Source: Clostridiales bacterium (GTDB lineage Bacteria > Bacillota > Clostridia > Christensenellales > Aristaeellaceae). Taken from it: a DNA stretch of 59,055 nt. Below are positions 48,700 to 57,495 of this stretch, in pieces. The notes below the pieces were generated by a model. The model searched no databases. It saw nothing but the letters and a program-made list of their open reading frames with translations, and was not told where the DNA came from. The DNA is taken from NCBI GenBank assembly GCA_015056175.1, contig SVGT01000008.1, positions 1-59,055 of the forward strand, read 5' to 3'. Within the stretch, counting starts at the first letter, position 1. The number at the start of each line of letters is the position of its first letter. The position numbers were made by a program, and so were the translations under genes.

Positions 48700-50826
48700 T
48701 TATGCTGCCTTGGCCACGATGACGAACACACCCAGCACCTCGGTTTCAAACACCATTTCGTTTTCCACGATCTGGTATTCGATTTCGGCAGGCACGCCGT
48801 CTTCGCCGATCACCATCAGCACCTTGCCCTCCAGGGCAGCGATCTCATCCTCGGAGAGGGGCAGCTTCACGGTCGCCTTGCCGGCGAGCTTCGCTTCCTC
48901 GCCCTCCACGATGAGGGTGACGGTGAAGGCCTTTTCCACCGTGCCGGGGATGGCCGCCACGGTTTCTTCCGCCAGGGTCACTTCGGTTTCTTCATCCACC
49001 ACCAGCTGGGCGTCGGCAGGCACGTTTTCTCCTTCCGCAGCGGGGGTCGCGATCTCTTCGGTGACGGTTTCGCCGCACACGGTGCACGCAGCGGTCTGGG
49101 TGCCGTCGCCGTTATCGGTAAACTCGCCGTACTGATGGCCCTGAGCCTTCACGCGGATACGGCCCATTTCAATGCCGCAGATGGGGCAGTTGTCCACCAG
49201 GAAGCCGTCCTTCGTGCAGGTGGCGGGAATTTCGCGGGTCTTCCAGCCGTGCTCGTGGTCCAATGTGCCGATCTTGCCGTTGCACACGCTGCAGATATCC
49301 TCATCCTCTGCAGAGGGGGTATGGTCGGTAGCTTCCACCAGCAGCTCGTTGCACATGGAGCACATCTTCCAGTGCTGATCGCCGGTGTTCATCCACACTT
49401 CTTCAAAATGCTCGTATTCATAGTCTTCCGGCATGGCATTCCAGCAGACGATGCAATAGCCCCAGTTTTCGCAATTGGATACATGCGCTTCCTTCTCCAG
49501 CTTTTCGCCGCAGAAGCCGCATTCCAGCCAATGGCCTTCATCATCGTTCATGGTGTAGTAATAATGCTCCGGCTTCAGATCGGGATATTCGCCGCCGCAA
49601 AGCTCGCAGTAATCGCCCTCTTCCTCGCTGCAGGACAGCTGATGGGCCTGAATGAATTCCTCTGCGCCGCAGTCGATGCACACCCAGTAGTGGCCGTCAT
49701 CCCGCATGTCGGTCTCGGTATTGCCATGGTACACGTTATCGGGGTTCTTCTGACCGCAGGTGTAGCAGCCGTCCTCGTAGCACCAGTAATAGCAGGGGCC
49801 CACATTGACCTTCTGCTCGCAGTTTGCGCAGATCTGGTAATGGTTGCCATCCTCCAGGAACCATTCGCCCACTTCATGCTCGATCATATCACGGAACACC
49901 AGCGCGCCTTCCTGACCGCAGGCTGCGCAAGCTTCGGCGTCGCAGCTGTCGGCGCTGTGATAGCCGATACCGGACTTGGTACCGCCGCAGGTATCGCAAA
50001 TGCCGGTATACTGATGGGTGTACAGATCGCCGGTGGATTCAAAGGTCACTTCCTCACACCAGTGGGTCCCCTTGCCCTGGCCGCCGCAGTTCACGCAGGT
50101 CATGCTGTGCCAGACGCCGTCGCCCGTATCCTCATAGCTTTCGGGATCCCATTCGTGCTCCGCTTCTTCCAGGGTATATCCGCAGACCGTGCAGGTGTAG
50201 CCGCACCAGATGCCGTTCAGAGGGGTCCACTCATAGGTATGCTCCAGCGTTTCGCCAATGCCGCATTCGCAGACGGCGCAGATCGCCTGATGACCGATGC
50301 AGGTATCGTCATCATCCCAGACATACCAGTAGTCACCGCTTGCAACGCAGGCTTCACGGTTGAATTCGTTGCCGCACACGCCGCACACAGTGTAATGATA
50401 GCCTTCGTCTTCATAATAGGCCACATATCCTCCGCCGGGCTCGCAGGGAACTGCTTCGCCCATGGGCCTGCCGCACAATTCGCAGCCCAAGGAATGGGTT
50501 CCCTCGCCCCAGTTGGGCGAATACTCGCTGCCCATGACGCATGCTTCACGCTCGCCATAGTTGGTGTAGCACAATTCGCAATAGGCGCTGTGGGTGCCGT
50601 CGTCCCACCAGCCATAGCCGCCCATCGTATGCTCTTCCTTTTCCACAAGCACTTCGCCGCAGTCGCTGCAGTACATCGTGTGATAGTAGTAATCCTCGGT
50701 ATAGGCATCGTAGTACACATTTTCATGCGCGCATGCATCCTCCGCATGGGCATGATGCACGGGCGTCACGCCTGCAAAGGACAGGCAGACGGCCAGCGCA
50801 CACAGTACAGCCAGCAGCTTCTTCAT
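48700..50826 (-). CDS. Secreted cysteine-rich protein with about 19 CxxC pairs
   Basis: 708 residues from the ATG at 50826 (RBS GGAGG). Signal peptide MKKLLAVLCALAVCLSFAG. The middle 500 residues hold at least 19 CxxC pairs spaced about every 25-35 residues, most as CxxCG, with aromatic (YYY, WW) and acidic spacers; each unit looks like a small zinc-binding or disulfide repeat. The last 130 residues have no CxxC and form an acidic beta-rich domain. No LPXTG or anchor is visible. I know no named family with this arrangement; metal binding or an adhesive surface fibre are possibilities. Single gene with its own promoter and terminator. Confidence 0.75.
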   Translation of the reverse strand: MKKLLAVLCALAVCLSFAGVTPVHHAHAEDACAHENVYYDAYTEDYYYHTMYCSDCGEVLVEKEEHTMGGYGWWDDGTHSAYCELCYTNYGEREACVMGSEYSPNWGEGTHSLGCELCGRPMGEAVPCEPGGGYVAYYEDEGYHYTVCGVCGNEFNREACVASGDYWYVWDDDDTCIGHQAICAVCECGIGETLEHTYEWTPLNGIWCGYTCTVCGYTLEEAEHEWDPESYEDTGDGVWHSMTCVNCGGQGKGTHWCEEVTFESTGDLYTHQYTGICDTCGGTKSGIGYHSADSCDAEACAACGQEGALVFRDMIEHEVGEWFLEDGNHYQICANCEQKVNVGPCYYWCYEDGCYTCGQKNPDNVYHGNTETDMRDDGHYWVCIDCGAEEFIQAHQLSCSEEEGDYCELCGGEYPDLKPEHYYYTMNDDEGHWLECGFCGEKLEKEAHVSNCENWGYCIVCWNAMPEDYEYEHFEEVWMNTGDQHWKMCSMCNELLVEATDHTPSAEDEDICSVCNGKIGTLDHEHGWKTREIPATCTKDGFLVDNCPICGIEMGRIRVKAQGHQYGEFTDNGDGTQTAACTVCGETVTEEIATPAAEGENVPADAQLVVDEETEVTLAEETVAAIPGTVEKAFTVTLIVEGEEAKLAGKATVKLPLSEDEIAALEGKVLMVIGEDGVPAEIEYQIVENEMVFETEVLGVFVIVAKAA

Positions 50827-50862
50827 AAGCGTTCCTCCGTTCGTTCGGTTGTTGTTGATTCT

Positions 50863-50891
50863 ATTATGCACCTATATGCACACAAAATCAA
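50863..50891 (-). promoter_or_regulatory. Promoter of the CxxC-repeat gene
   Basis: On the minus strand TTGATT (50891-50886), 17 bases, CATAAT (50868-50863). Confidence 0.6.
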
Positions 50892-51022
50892 GAGGAAAAC
50901 CAAAATCCGGGCTATTTTATTTTTACATTTGCATATAATTTGTTCGAGCGTCGTACATACTGAAGCCGCTTTGTCTGCTAACCGTGTTCTTTATCTGCCG
51001 CCGGGGCATTTGGATATATGCA

Positions 51023-51532
51023 TTATTTTGTATATACATGCACAATTTCACCCACGTACATATCGTGGAAATCCCGCCTGGGATAGCAATCCTCCAGCAC
51101 GGATCTGTCGATAAAGCCCTCCTCCACGATGGGCGCGCGGTACACCTTGCGGCACACCAGCGTAAGCTCCGCCTCCTCAAAAGTGACGCCGTGTTCCACC
51201 TGCACGGGATGGAAGCCCACATGGCTTACCTTATCCTCATCCCGCCCGGAATGGGAGCCCAGATACCCCAGCGCCTGCTTATGCTCCGGGGCAAAGAAGG
51301 ACAGGGTGTAATAATCCTCCCTGTCCACAAATTCCTTGGTGTAGCGCTGAGGCCGCACAAAGATGACGGACGTGGGCATGCCGCCGCCGTGACCCCACAC
51401 AGAGCCCAGATGGCCCCAGGACGCCGTCATGGTGTTGAAGCTATCCATATTGCCCGCGGTGATGAGCATCCAGGCGTGAGCGATTTTGTCCATGGGATTG
51501 AGCAGCAGCTCTTTTTCGGAAATTTCCTTCAT
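51023..51532 (-). CDS. Flavin reductase-like protein
   Basis: 169 residues; ATG at 51532, RBS GGAGG. NTMTASWGHLGSVWG is the FMN-binding opening of the flavin reductase-like family (split beta-barrel), followed by SVIFVRPQRYTKEFVDREDYYTLSFF. Members reduce flavins or flavin substrates with NAD(P)H and are common in anaerobes. Single gene with its own near-consensus promoter; substrate unknown. Confidence 0.85.
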   Translation of the reverse strand: MKEISEKELLLNPMDKIAHAWMLITAGNMDSFNTMTASWGHLGSVWGHGGGMPTSVIFVRPQRYTKEFVDREDYYTLSFFAPEHKQALGYLGSHSGRDEDKVSHVGFHPVQVEHGVTFEEAELTLVCRKVYRAPIVEEGFIDRSVLEDCYPRRDFHDMYVGEIVHVYTK

Positions 51533-51561
51533 ATTGCGCCTCCGATACGTTCTTTGCTTTC

Positions 51562-51591
51562 ATTATGGATGGGGGACGTACCCTTTGTCAA
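51562..51591 (-). promoter_or_regulatory. Promoter of the flavin reductase-like gene
   Basis: On the minus strand TTGACA (51591-51586), 18 bases, CATAAT (51567-51562). Confidence 0.7.
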
Positions 51592-51595
51592 TATG

Positions 51596-51622
51596 CAAAA
51601 AAGCCCCGGCACATGCCGGGGC
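51596..51622 (-). terminator. Terminator of the SH3-repeat gene
   Basis: On the minus strand GCCCCGGC pairs with GCCGGGGC across a four-base loop, followed by TTTTTT. Confidence 0.88.
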
Positions 51623-51633
51623 AAAGAACAAAA

Positions 51634-52695
51634 TCACTTGAGGAATTCAGTGCGCATAAAGCCCATCTTGCCGTCCACGATCACGTGGGCCCAGCCGGGG
51701 GCAAAGCCGATCATGAGCACCTTGGTGCCGTTTTTGTACACGCCGTCATAGGCAGCCTCCATATTGGGCTCCAGACGCAGTTTCATGTTGGCCAGCACGC
51801 CGGGGTTGTAGATCTCCATCACAGGCATGCCGGACACAGGGAAGGGATATTCAAAATCCAGATACTCGGTGCGCATGTAGCCTTCCAGAATGCCGATGCG
51901 CACAAAGGTCCAGTCCTGGCCCTTTTCCAGCACCTCTACCCGGGTGCCGTTGTAATACCGGCCCAGGGATTCTGCGGAATAGCTGGCTTCCTTGCGCAGG
52001 TGCAGCCGCTCTGCCTGCTTGGGATTGTTGACCACAGCCACGTTATCGGGGGTCATGTAAGCCCAGTCGCCGGTCACATAATTGCCGCTGGGGCCGTAGA
52101 AGGCATGCTCCTGCTTGTCTTCATCCGGCTGCTCTGCGGTATTGCTCTGATCGTTTTCCGTGTACCAACTGAAGCCGTAGCGGGCAGCGTAGGCCACCAT
52201 GCCGCCGGACTGCACCAGATACCAGCTCTGATCGGGCACCACGGCCAGCAGCAGCACCTGGCTGCCGTTGGGCACCACGCCGTAGGCGATGCTTTCCTGG
52301 TTGGAGGGCAGGGAGCGCAGCGTGATGCCCGTGCCGCCTGCGGTATTGCGCACGGTGAGCACGGGGGTCTGCACCGTCAGCTCGCCCTGCGTTTTATCGA
52401 TATTGGCGCCGGGGATATAGCCCGTCAGCACCTGCGCAGGCGCCTGACCCAGTTCGACCTTCACAAAGGAGTCCTTTTCCTCCAGAATACGCACAAACAC
52501 GCCGCTGTACACTTCGCAGACAAGATCGCTGTTCACATCGGCGTCACTGTACATTTTGACACGCACAGCCTGCTTGGTATAGTTGCGCACCACGCCCCAC
52601 ACTACGGCGTCGTCCGCCGTGCCGTCTGCCAGCGCGGGTACTGCCGTGATCAAAAGCGCCAGCGCCATAACCCATGCCAGAATTCTCTTCATCAT
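51634..52695 (-). CDS. Secreted SH3-repeat protein
   Basis: 353 residues. Signal peptide (MMKRILAWVMALALLITAVPALA-DG) followed by three or four bacterial SH3-like units: VKMYSDADVNSDLVCEVYSG, VRNTAGGTGITLRSLPSN, LHLRKEASYSAESLGRYYNG and LRLEPNMEAAYDGVYKNG, each ending in a WxxV or GYM strand. SH3b repeats bind peptidoglycan or proteins, so a wall-associated role is likely. No catalytic domain. Confidence 0.85.
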   Translation of the reverse strand: MMKRILAWVMALALLITAVPALADGTADDAVVWGVVRNYTKQAVRVKMYSDADVNSDLVCEVYSGVFVRILEEKDSFVKVELGQAPAQVLTGYIPGANIDKTQGELTVQTPVLTVRNTAGGTGITLRSLPSNQESIAYGVVPNGSQVLLLAVVPDQSWYLVQSGGMVAYAARYGFSWYTENDQSNTAEQPDEDKQEHAFYGPSGNYVTGDWAYMTPDNVAVVNNPKQAERLHLRKEASYSAESLGRYYNGTRVEVLEKGQDWTFVRIGILEGYMRTEYLDFEYPFPVSGMPVMEIYNPGVLANMKLRLEPNMEAAYDGVYKNGTKVLMIGFAPGWAHVIVDGKMGFMRTEFLK

Positions 52696-52756
52696 ACTTC
52701 TCTCTCCTTTTTGCGGGCTTTTCCGCCCCTATGGATATACACCGAACCATGCGGTA

Positions 52757-52770
52757 TGAAACGCATTTCA
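52757..52770. promoter_or_regulatory. Palindromic operator candidate upstream of the SH3 gene
   Basis: TGAAACGCATTTCA is an inverted repeat TGAAA-N4-TTTCA, the size of LacI-family operators, 62 bases upstream of the SH3 gene start. Confidence 0.35.
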
Positions 52771-52836
52771 TGCTGTTTCTACCCATAAGACGTTGGGGAG
52801 CGGGAATTTCTTCCCGGCAGAATGTAACAGACGGGC

Positions 52837-54684
52837 TTATTCGTAGATTTTTCTGCCCTTTTGATCCTTTTCGCCGCTGAGACGGTAGAAGAAGTTATTG
52901 GTCACGTCCCGCCATTCCCGGGCGTTTTTCAGCTGCTGCTCCATGCGCGCCTGCGCTTCCTCCCGGTCGGGCGAGGGCAGGGGCAGCGAAGCAAGCACCC
53001 GGCTCATTTCCTCCGCTTCATCGTACCCCTCAAAATGATCGTCGTAGATCCGCTGGATCAGCGTGCGGCCGTCTCCCAACACGTCGTCATAGCGCAGCCG
53101 GTGGAAGAACAGCTTGAGCAGATCGGGGCAGCTTTCCGCCTTTTCATACTTGCTTCTGATCTCCTCCGGATACTGCAGCGTATAGCCCGTGCCCGCTGCC
53201 GTGCGGTCGATGCCCACGGCGTTGCGGTCCGCCCGGTGATAGGTGCCCCACAGGGCATACTCATAGCCGCAGGGCGAGGGGCCGTAGTGCACATGGGGCT
53301 CCACCATCCAGCACAGCCCCAGAGGCGCGGTATATTTTTCGTACACGCGGCGGCTGCCAAGCAGCAGTTTGCACAGCGCATCCTCATGCTCTTTTTCAAA
53401 GGCGTAGGTAAGCTTTGCCCACATGCGGCATAATTTTTCAGGATCGGCAGCGCCTGCCCAGGCGGTCAAACCATAGCTGAACAGATTGGCCGCCGCAAAG
53501 GGATGGCCGGTGTAATTATCGTCCCGGCCCAGATTGCCAACCGCCGCCATGGCCATCACCTTGTCCCGGGGCATATCCGCAAAATGCTCCTGCCACATGG
53601 GCGGCATGAAGTAAATATCCTTCTGATGGCCGGTGTACTCCTGCGCCAGCTGCACCTCCAGACACAAATTGGTGCGGGGCATGGCATAAAACAGGGGCGA
53701 TACAGGCTCCCGCACCTGGAAATCAAAGGGCCCGTTCTTGACCTGCAGGATCACGTTGTCCGCAAACTGCCCGTCCAGATAGGCATAATGCTGGTACGCC
53801 GCCATGGGACGGTCGGTTTTGGTATCCCGCCAATCCTGCAGGCAATTGTACACAAAACAGCGCCACACCAGCACGCCGCCAAAGGGCTTGAGGGCTTTGG
53901 CCAGCATATTGGCGCCGTCGGCATGGGTGCGGCCGTAGGTAAAGGGGCCGGGACGGTGCTCGCTGTCCGCCTTGACCACAAAGCCGGCCAGATCCGGCAC
54001 ATACCGGTACACGATCTGCGTCCGCTCCTGCCACCAGCGCTGCACCCGCTCGTCCAAAGGATCTGCGGTATCCACGCCGTGGCGCATGGGATGAGCATAA
54101 TCAATAGACAGCATCAGCCTCACGCCAAAGGGACGGAAGATGGAAGCCAGCTCTGCAAGCCTGGGCAGCCATGCTTCCTCGATCAATTGATGCGCCGGCG
54201 CATGGACGTTCACATTGTTGATGCAGACGGCGTTGACGCCCACGGACGCCAGCATCCTGGCCAATTGGCGCATGCGAGCGGGATCGTAGCAGAGTTCTCC
54301 GCCCTCAAAAAACAGGGAGCGCCCGGAGTAACCGCGCTCCACGGTGCCCTCGGCGTTATCCCAGCAGTTGATCATGCGCAGGGCATAATAGGGCTTCTGC
54401 ACGCCCCGGGGCAATTCCATGCCGCATCTTTGGCACATCAAAAGCCGGTACGCGCCGTAGAGCACGCCCGGACTGCCGCCCGTGATGCGGTATTCCCCGT
54501 CCAGACTTTCAATTTCAAAGCCCTCGCCCATGTGGGGTGCGGACACCAATTTGACCTCCCGATCCAGCACCTTCTTTCCGTTTTCCAGTTCCAGCGCGGC
54601 GCAATCCATCGAATCCAGGGGCTCCCGCGCCCAGTTTTCATCCAAAAAGGGCAGCCAGGTACGGCTGTATTGGGTATTCTGCAT
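52837..54684 (-). CDS. GH67 alpha-glucuronidase-like enzyme
   Basis: 615 residues, no signal peptide. It shows RMINCWDNAEGTVERGYSGRS, VVKADSEHRPGPFTYGRTHADGANM with the catalytic-region Glu (about residue 243) and DGQFADNVILQVKNGPFDFQVREPVSPLF with conserved Asp and Glu (about 300-325), all diagnostic of GH67. GH67 releases 4-O-methyl-glucuronic acid from xylo-oligosaccharides. Shorter than usual (about 680-730). Divergent from the MBL/GH39 operon. Confidence 0.9.
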   Translation of the reverse strand: MQNTQYSRTWLPFLDENWAREPLDSMDCAALELENGKKVLDREVKLVSAPHMGEGFEIESLDGEYRITGGSPGVLYGAYRLLMCQRCGMELPRGVQKPYYALRMINCWDNAEGTVERGYSGRSLFFEGGELCYDPARMRQLARMLASVGVNAVCINNVNVHAPAHQLIEEAWLPRLAELASIFRPFGVRLMLSIDYAHPMRHGVDTADPLDERVQRWWQERTQIVYRYVPDLAGFVVKADSEHRPGPFTYGRTHADGANMLAKALKPFGGVLVWRCFVYNCLQDWRDTKTDRPMAAYQHYAYLDGQFADNVILQVKNGPFDFQVREPVSPLFYAMPRTNLCLEVQLAQEYTGHQKDIYFMPPMWQEHFADMPRDKVMAMAAVGNLGRDDNYTGHPFAAANLFSYGLTAWAGAADPEKLCRMWAKLTYAFEKEHEDALCKLLLGSRRVYEKYTAPLGLCWMVEPHVHYGPSPCGYEYALWGTYHRADRNAVGIDRTAAGTGYTLQYPEEIRSKYEKAESCPDLLKLFFHRLRYDDVLGDGRTLIQRIYDDHFEGYDEAEEMSRVLASLPLPSPDREEAQARMEQQLKNAREWRDVTNNFFYRLSGEKDQKGRKIYE

Positions 54685-54728
54685 ACGGATTCGTTCCTTT
54701 CCGCAGTTTGCTCTCTTTTGATGCTCCT

Positions 54729-54757
54729 ATTTTACCCCATCGCAAGGCGGATTGCAA
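54729..54757 (-). promoter_or_regulatory. Promoter of the GH67 gene
   Basis: On the minus strand TTGCAA (54757-54752), 17 bases, TAAAAT (54734-54729). It lies in the 152-base divergent region. Confidence 0.65.
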
Positions 54758-54836
54758 CATGCTGAAACTTGCCCTCAAAAAAGGAAATTGCCCATGCGCC
54801 GTCGAACAATGCACCAGAAACAGGGAGGCTTTGCCC

Positions 54837-55637
54837 ATGAACGCAATGAGCTATACACAGCATTTTCCCCATGTGTTCCACATCCGGGACAGCATGGGCG
54901 TTTACATGACCCTTTTGACAGGCGAGCGGGAAGCGCTGCTGGTGGATACGGGCTACGGCCTGGAGGACGTGCAGAAATATGTGCGCACGCTGACGGACAA
55001 GCCCCTGCGCGTGCTGCTCACCCACGCCCATCACGATCATGCCCTGGGCAGCATGTGGTTTGAGGAAAGCTGCATGTTTGCCTCCGATCTCCCCTATTTT
55101 CCCGTCTACACAGGCGCGCAGCAGAGGGAGACCGTGAAAACACAGGCGGCAGGCAAAGGGCTTTGCGCACCCGCAGATTTTATCACCCGCCCCATCCCAA
55201 CGCCCCAAAGTGCCAAAGAAGAGACGCTCGACCTTGGCGGCCTGACGGCGCAGATCCTTCCCTGCCCCGGTCACACGCCGGGCAGCTGCGTGGTGTATGT
55301 GCACGAGTATCGCCTGCTTTTGTCCGGCGATGACTGGAACCCCTGCACCTGGCTGTTTTTCCCCGAAGCGCTGGGCGCGGAGGAATACCTTGCCAACGTA
55401 CGCGCCCTTTTGCAATTGCCCTTTACCCACGTGCTCTGCTCCCACAGAGAATTGCTCTACCCCCGCAACATGATGGAAGCTTTCCTCTCCGGCATCACGG
55501 AGGACGCCTTGCGCAACGCAAGGCCCGTATCGCTCCGCCCGCCCATCGACAGCCGGGAGGCCGTCCCCGCGCCTGACCAGCAATTTGTATTTGATTATCA
55601 AAAGACCGCTCTTTTTCACAAGGAGGAACGCCAATGA
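54837..55637 (+). CDS. Metallo-beta-lactamase-fold hydrolase
   Basis: 266 residues; ATG at 54837, RBS GGGAGG. LLTHAHHDHALGS is the HxHxDH zinc motif, followed by LPCPGHTPGSCVVY (His ligand) and LLSGDDWNP (bridging Asp). General hydrolase fold; substrates range from lactones to thioesters. Its overlap with the GH39 gene (ATGA) suggests it hydrolyses a lactone or ester from the same pathway, such as an aldonolactone, but this is inference. Confidence 0.85.
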   Translation: MNAMSYTQHFPHVFHIRDSMGVYMTLLTGEREALLVDTGYGLEDVQKYVRTLTDKPLRVLLTHAHHDHALGSMWFEESCMFASDLPYFPVYTGAQQRETVKTQAAGKGLCAPADFITRPIPTPQSAKEETLDLGGLTAQILPCPGHTPGSCVVYVHEYRLLLSGDDWNPCTWLFFPEALGAEEYLANVRALLQLPFTHVLCSHRELLYPRNMMEAFLSGITEDALRNARPVSLRPPIDSREAVPAPDQQFVFDYQKTALFHKEERQ

Positions 55638-57133
55638 AAACGCATACCGTCCGCATAGATGAAAACAGCCGCGCCGCCCTTACCAACAACGCCATGTACT
55701 GCGTGGGCACAGGCCGCATGGGGCTGGCCCTGCAGGAGGAATATCAGGATCAGTTGCGCCTTTGCCGCTCCCTTGCGCCCTTTACGTTTATCCGCGGCCA
55801 CGGCCTTTTCTGCGATGATATGGCCATCTACCGTCCCTGGCAGGACGAAACGGGCGTGTGGCACGAGGGCTACAATTTTACCTATCTGGACCGGGTGATG
55901 GACAAGTACCTGCGCATGGGCATCAAGCCCTTCCTGGAACTGGGCTTCATGCCGCAGCAGATGGCCTCCGGCGCCCAGACCATTTTTTACTGGAAGGGCA
56001 ATACCACCCCGCCCGCAGACGAAGAAAAGTGGACAGGCCTTGTGAAGGCCACGCTCACCCATCTGTGCGAGCGCTACGGCTATCAGGAGGTGGCCGCATG
56101 GCCCTGCGAGGTGTGGAACGAGCCCAATTTGCCCGGCTTCTGGGAGAATGCGGACAAGCAAAAATACCTGCGCCTGTATGAGATCACCTCTCAGGCCGTC
56201 AGGGAAGCCGTGCCGGATATGAAGGTGGGCGGCCCCGCCATCTGCGGCGGCTCGGGCAGCCTTCAGTGGATCAAGGATTTTCTCACCTTCTGCCGGGATA
56301 AAAAGCTGCCCCTGGATTTTGTCACCCGCCACGCCTACATGGGCCAGACCACCCAGAAGAAGGGCCGCTACACCTACCACGAAATGTGCGATGTGGCATA
56401 CACCTACGATGAAATGGTGCAGAGCCGCCAGGTGATCGACAGCTTCCCGGAATATGCGGGCATGGACATGCACATCACCGAGTTCAACACCTCCTACAAC
56501 CCCATGTGCCCCATCCACGATACAAACCTGAACGCCGCCTATATCGCGGGGCTGCTTTCCTGCCTGGGCGATATCTGCCGCAGCTACTCCTACTGGACGT
56601 TTGGCGACGTGTTTGAGGAGATCGGCGTGCCCTCCCTGCCCTTCCACGGCGGCTTTGGCATGATCGCCAATCAGTTGATCGTAAAGCCCACCATGTGGAC
56701 CTTCCATTACTTTGGCAAGCTGCAGGGCGATTGCGTGCACCGGGACGACAAGAGCGTCATCGTCAAAAACGCCGACGGCAGCTATGAGGGCGTATGCTGG
56801 AATCTGTGCCGGGACGGCCGGGACAGCCTGACGGTGGACGTGACGCTGCCTCTGCAGGGCGAATACACCCTGCTCACCTCCCTGACGGATGAGGAATGCT
56901 GCAATCCCCTCAAGGTCTGGCACGACATGGGTCAGCCCGCAAGCCTTACGGACGATCAGGTTGCCTTTCTGCGCACGGCGGCGAATCCCCATCACGCCTC
57001 CTGCGTGATCGGGGAAAACCAGCCCGTCAGCCTGACGCTTGGCGCCAACGGCGTGTGCTATTTCAAGCTCTCTCCCCGCAAAATGACCGGCGAATACGGC
57101 TATGAATACGAGTGGTACCGGGAGCACTGCTGA
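55634..57133 (+). CDS. GH39 beta-xylosidase-like enzyme
   Basis: 499 residues, no signal peptide, overlapping the MBL gene by four bases (ATGA). GH39 catalytic residues: acid/base Glu163 in CEVWNEPNLPGFW and nucleophile Glu283 in HITEFNTSYNP. Both sit at the ends of barrel strands as in clan A; the C-terminal part is a beta sandwich. GH39 enzymes include beta-xylosidases and alpha-L-iduronidases; next to GH67 a xylosidase is more likely. One base separates it from the next gene. Confidence 0.87.
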   Translation: MKTHTVRIDENSRAALTNNAMYCVGTGRMGLALQEEYQDQLRLCRSLAPFTFIRGHGLFCDDMAIYRPWQDETGVWHEGYNFTYLDRVMDKYLRMGIKPFLELGFMPQQMASGAQTIFYWKGNTTPPADEEKWTGLVKATLTHLCERYGYQEVAAWPCEVWNEPNLPGFWENADKQKYLRLYEITSQAVREAVPDMKVGGPAICGGSGSLQWIKDFLTFCRDKKLPLDFVTRHAYMGQTTQKKGRYTYHEMCDVAYTYDEMVQSRQVIDSFPEYAGMDMHITEFNTSYNPMCPIHDTNLNAAYIAGLLSCLGDICRSYSYWTFGDVFEEIGVPSLPFHGGFGMIANQLIVKPTMWTFHYFGKLQGDCVHRDDKSVIVKNADGSYEGVCWNLCRDGRDSLTVDVTLPLQGEYTLLTSLTDEECCNPLKVWHDMGQPASLTDDQVAFLRTAANPHHASCVIGENQPVSLTLGANGVCYFKLSPRKMTGEYGYEYEWYREHC

Positions 57134-57134
57134 T

Positions 57135-57440
57135 ATGGATGCGACGCGCCCCAAGGTGATCGCCCTGTGCGGCAGTCTGCGCTTCCGGGACATGTTTGAA
57201 AGCGTGCAAAAGCGCCTGACGCTGGAGGGCTGCATCGTGCTCTGTCCGCTTCTCCCCGCCCCCGATGCTCCGCCCCTCAGCGAGGAACAGATCGCGCTGC
57301 TCCGCAAACTGCACCTGCGCCGCATCGATATGGCGGACGAGGTGCTTGTGATCAACGCGGACGGCTATATCGGGGAGCAGACCCAGTACGAAATGCAATA
57401 TGCCAGGGAAAACGGAAAGCCGCTGAAGCTGCTCTTTTGA
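57135..57440 (+). CDS. Nucleoside 2-deoxyribosyltransferase-like protein
   Basis: 101 residues; ATG at 57135, one base after the GH39 stop. VIALCGSLRFRDMFESVQKRL and RRIDMADEVLVINADGYIGEQTQYEMQYA resemble the nucleoside 2-deoxyribosyltransferase/DUF4406 fold: a substrate-binding GS loop, an Asp and a Gly-Glu-x-Thr-x-x-Glu region. The usual catalytic Glu is in QYEMQYA. Real reaction unknown; deoxyribosyl transfer or a related nucleoside-linked hydrolysis is possible. Last gene of the MBL-GH39 operon. Confidence 0.72.
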   Translation: MDATRPKVIALCGSLRFRDMFESVQKRLTLEGCIVLCPLLPAPDAPPLSEEQIALLRKLHLRRIDMADEVLVINADGYIGEQTQYEMQYARENGKPLKLLF

Positions 57441-57462
57441 TTTTCCGAATTGTCTGTACAGC

Positions 57463-57493
57463 AAAAAGCACGTCCTCACAGGACGTGCTTTTT
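57463..57493. terminator. Bidirectional terminator
   Basis: AAAAAGCACGTCC (57463-57475) pairs with GGACGTGCTTTTT (57481-57493). Confidence 0.9.
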
Positions 57494-57495
57494 GG

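Noticed and set aside
48694-51114. Plus-strand open frame of 806 codons opposite the CxxC gene
   Set aside because: No ribosome binding site and Ala/His/Gly composition; the minus-strand frame has a signal peptide, promoter and terminator.
52801-52816. CGGGAA/TTCCCG hairpin as terminator for the GH67 gene
   Set aside because: There is no T tract on the minus strand after it, so a terminator call is unsupported.
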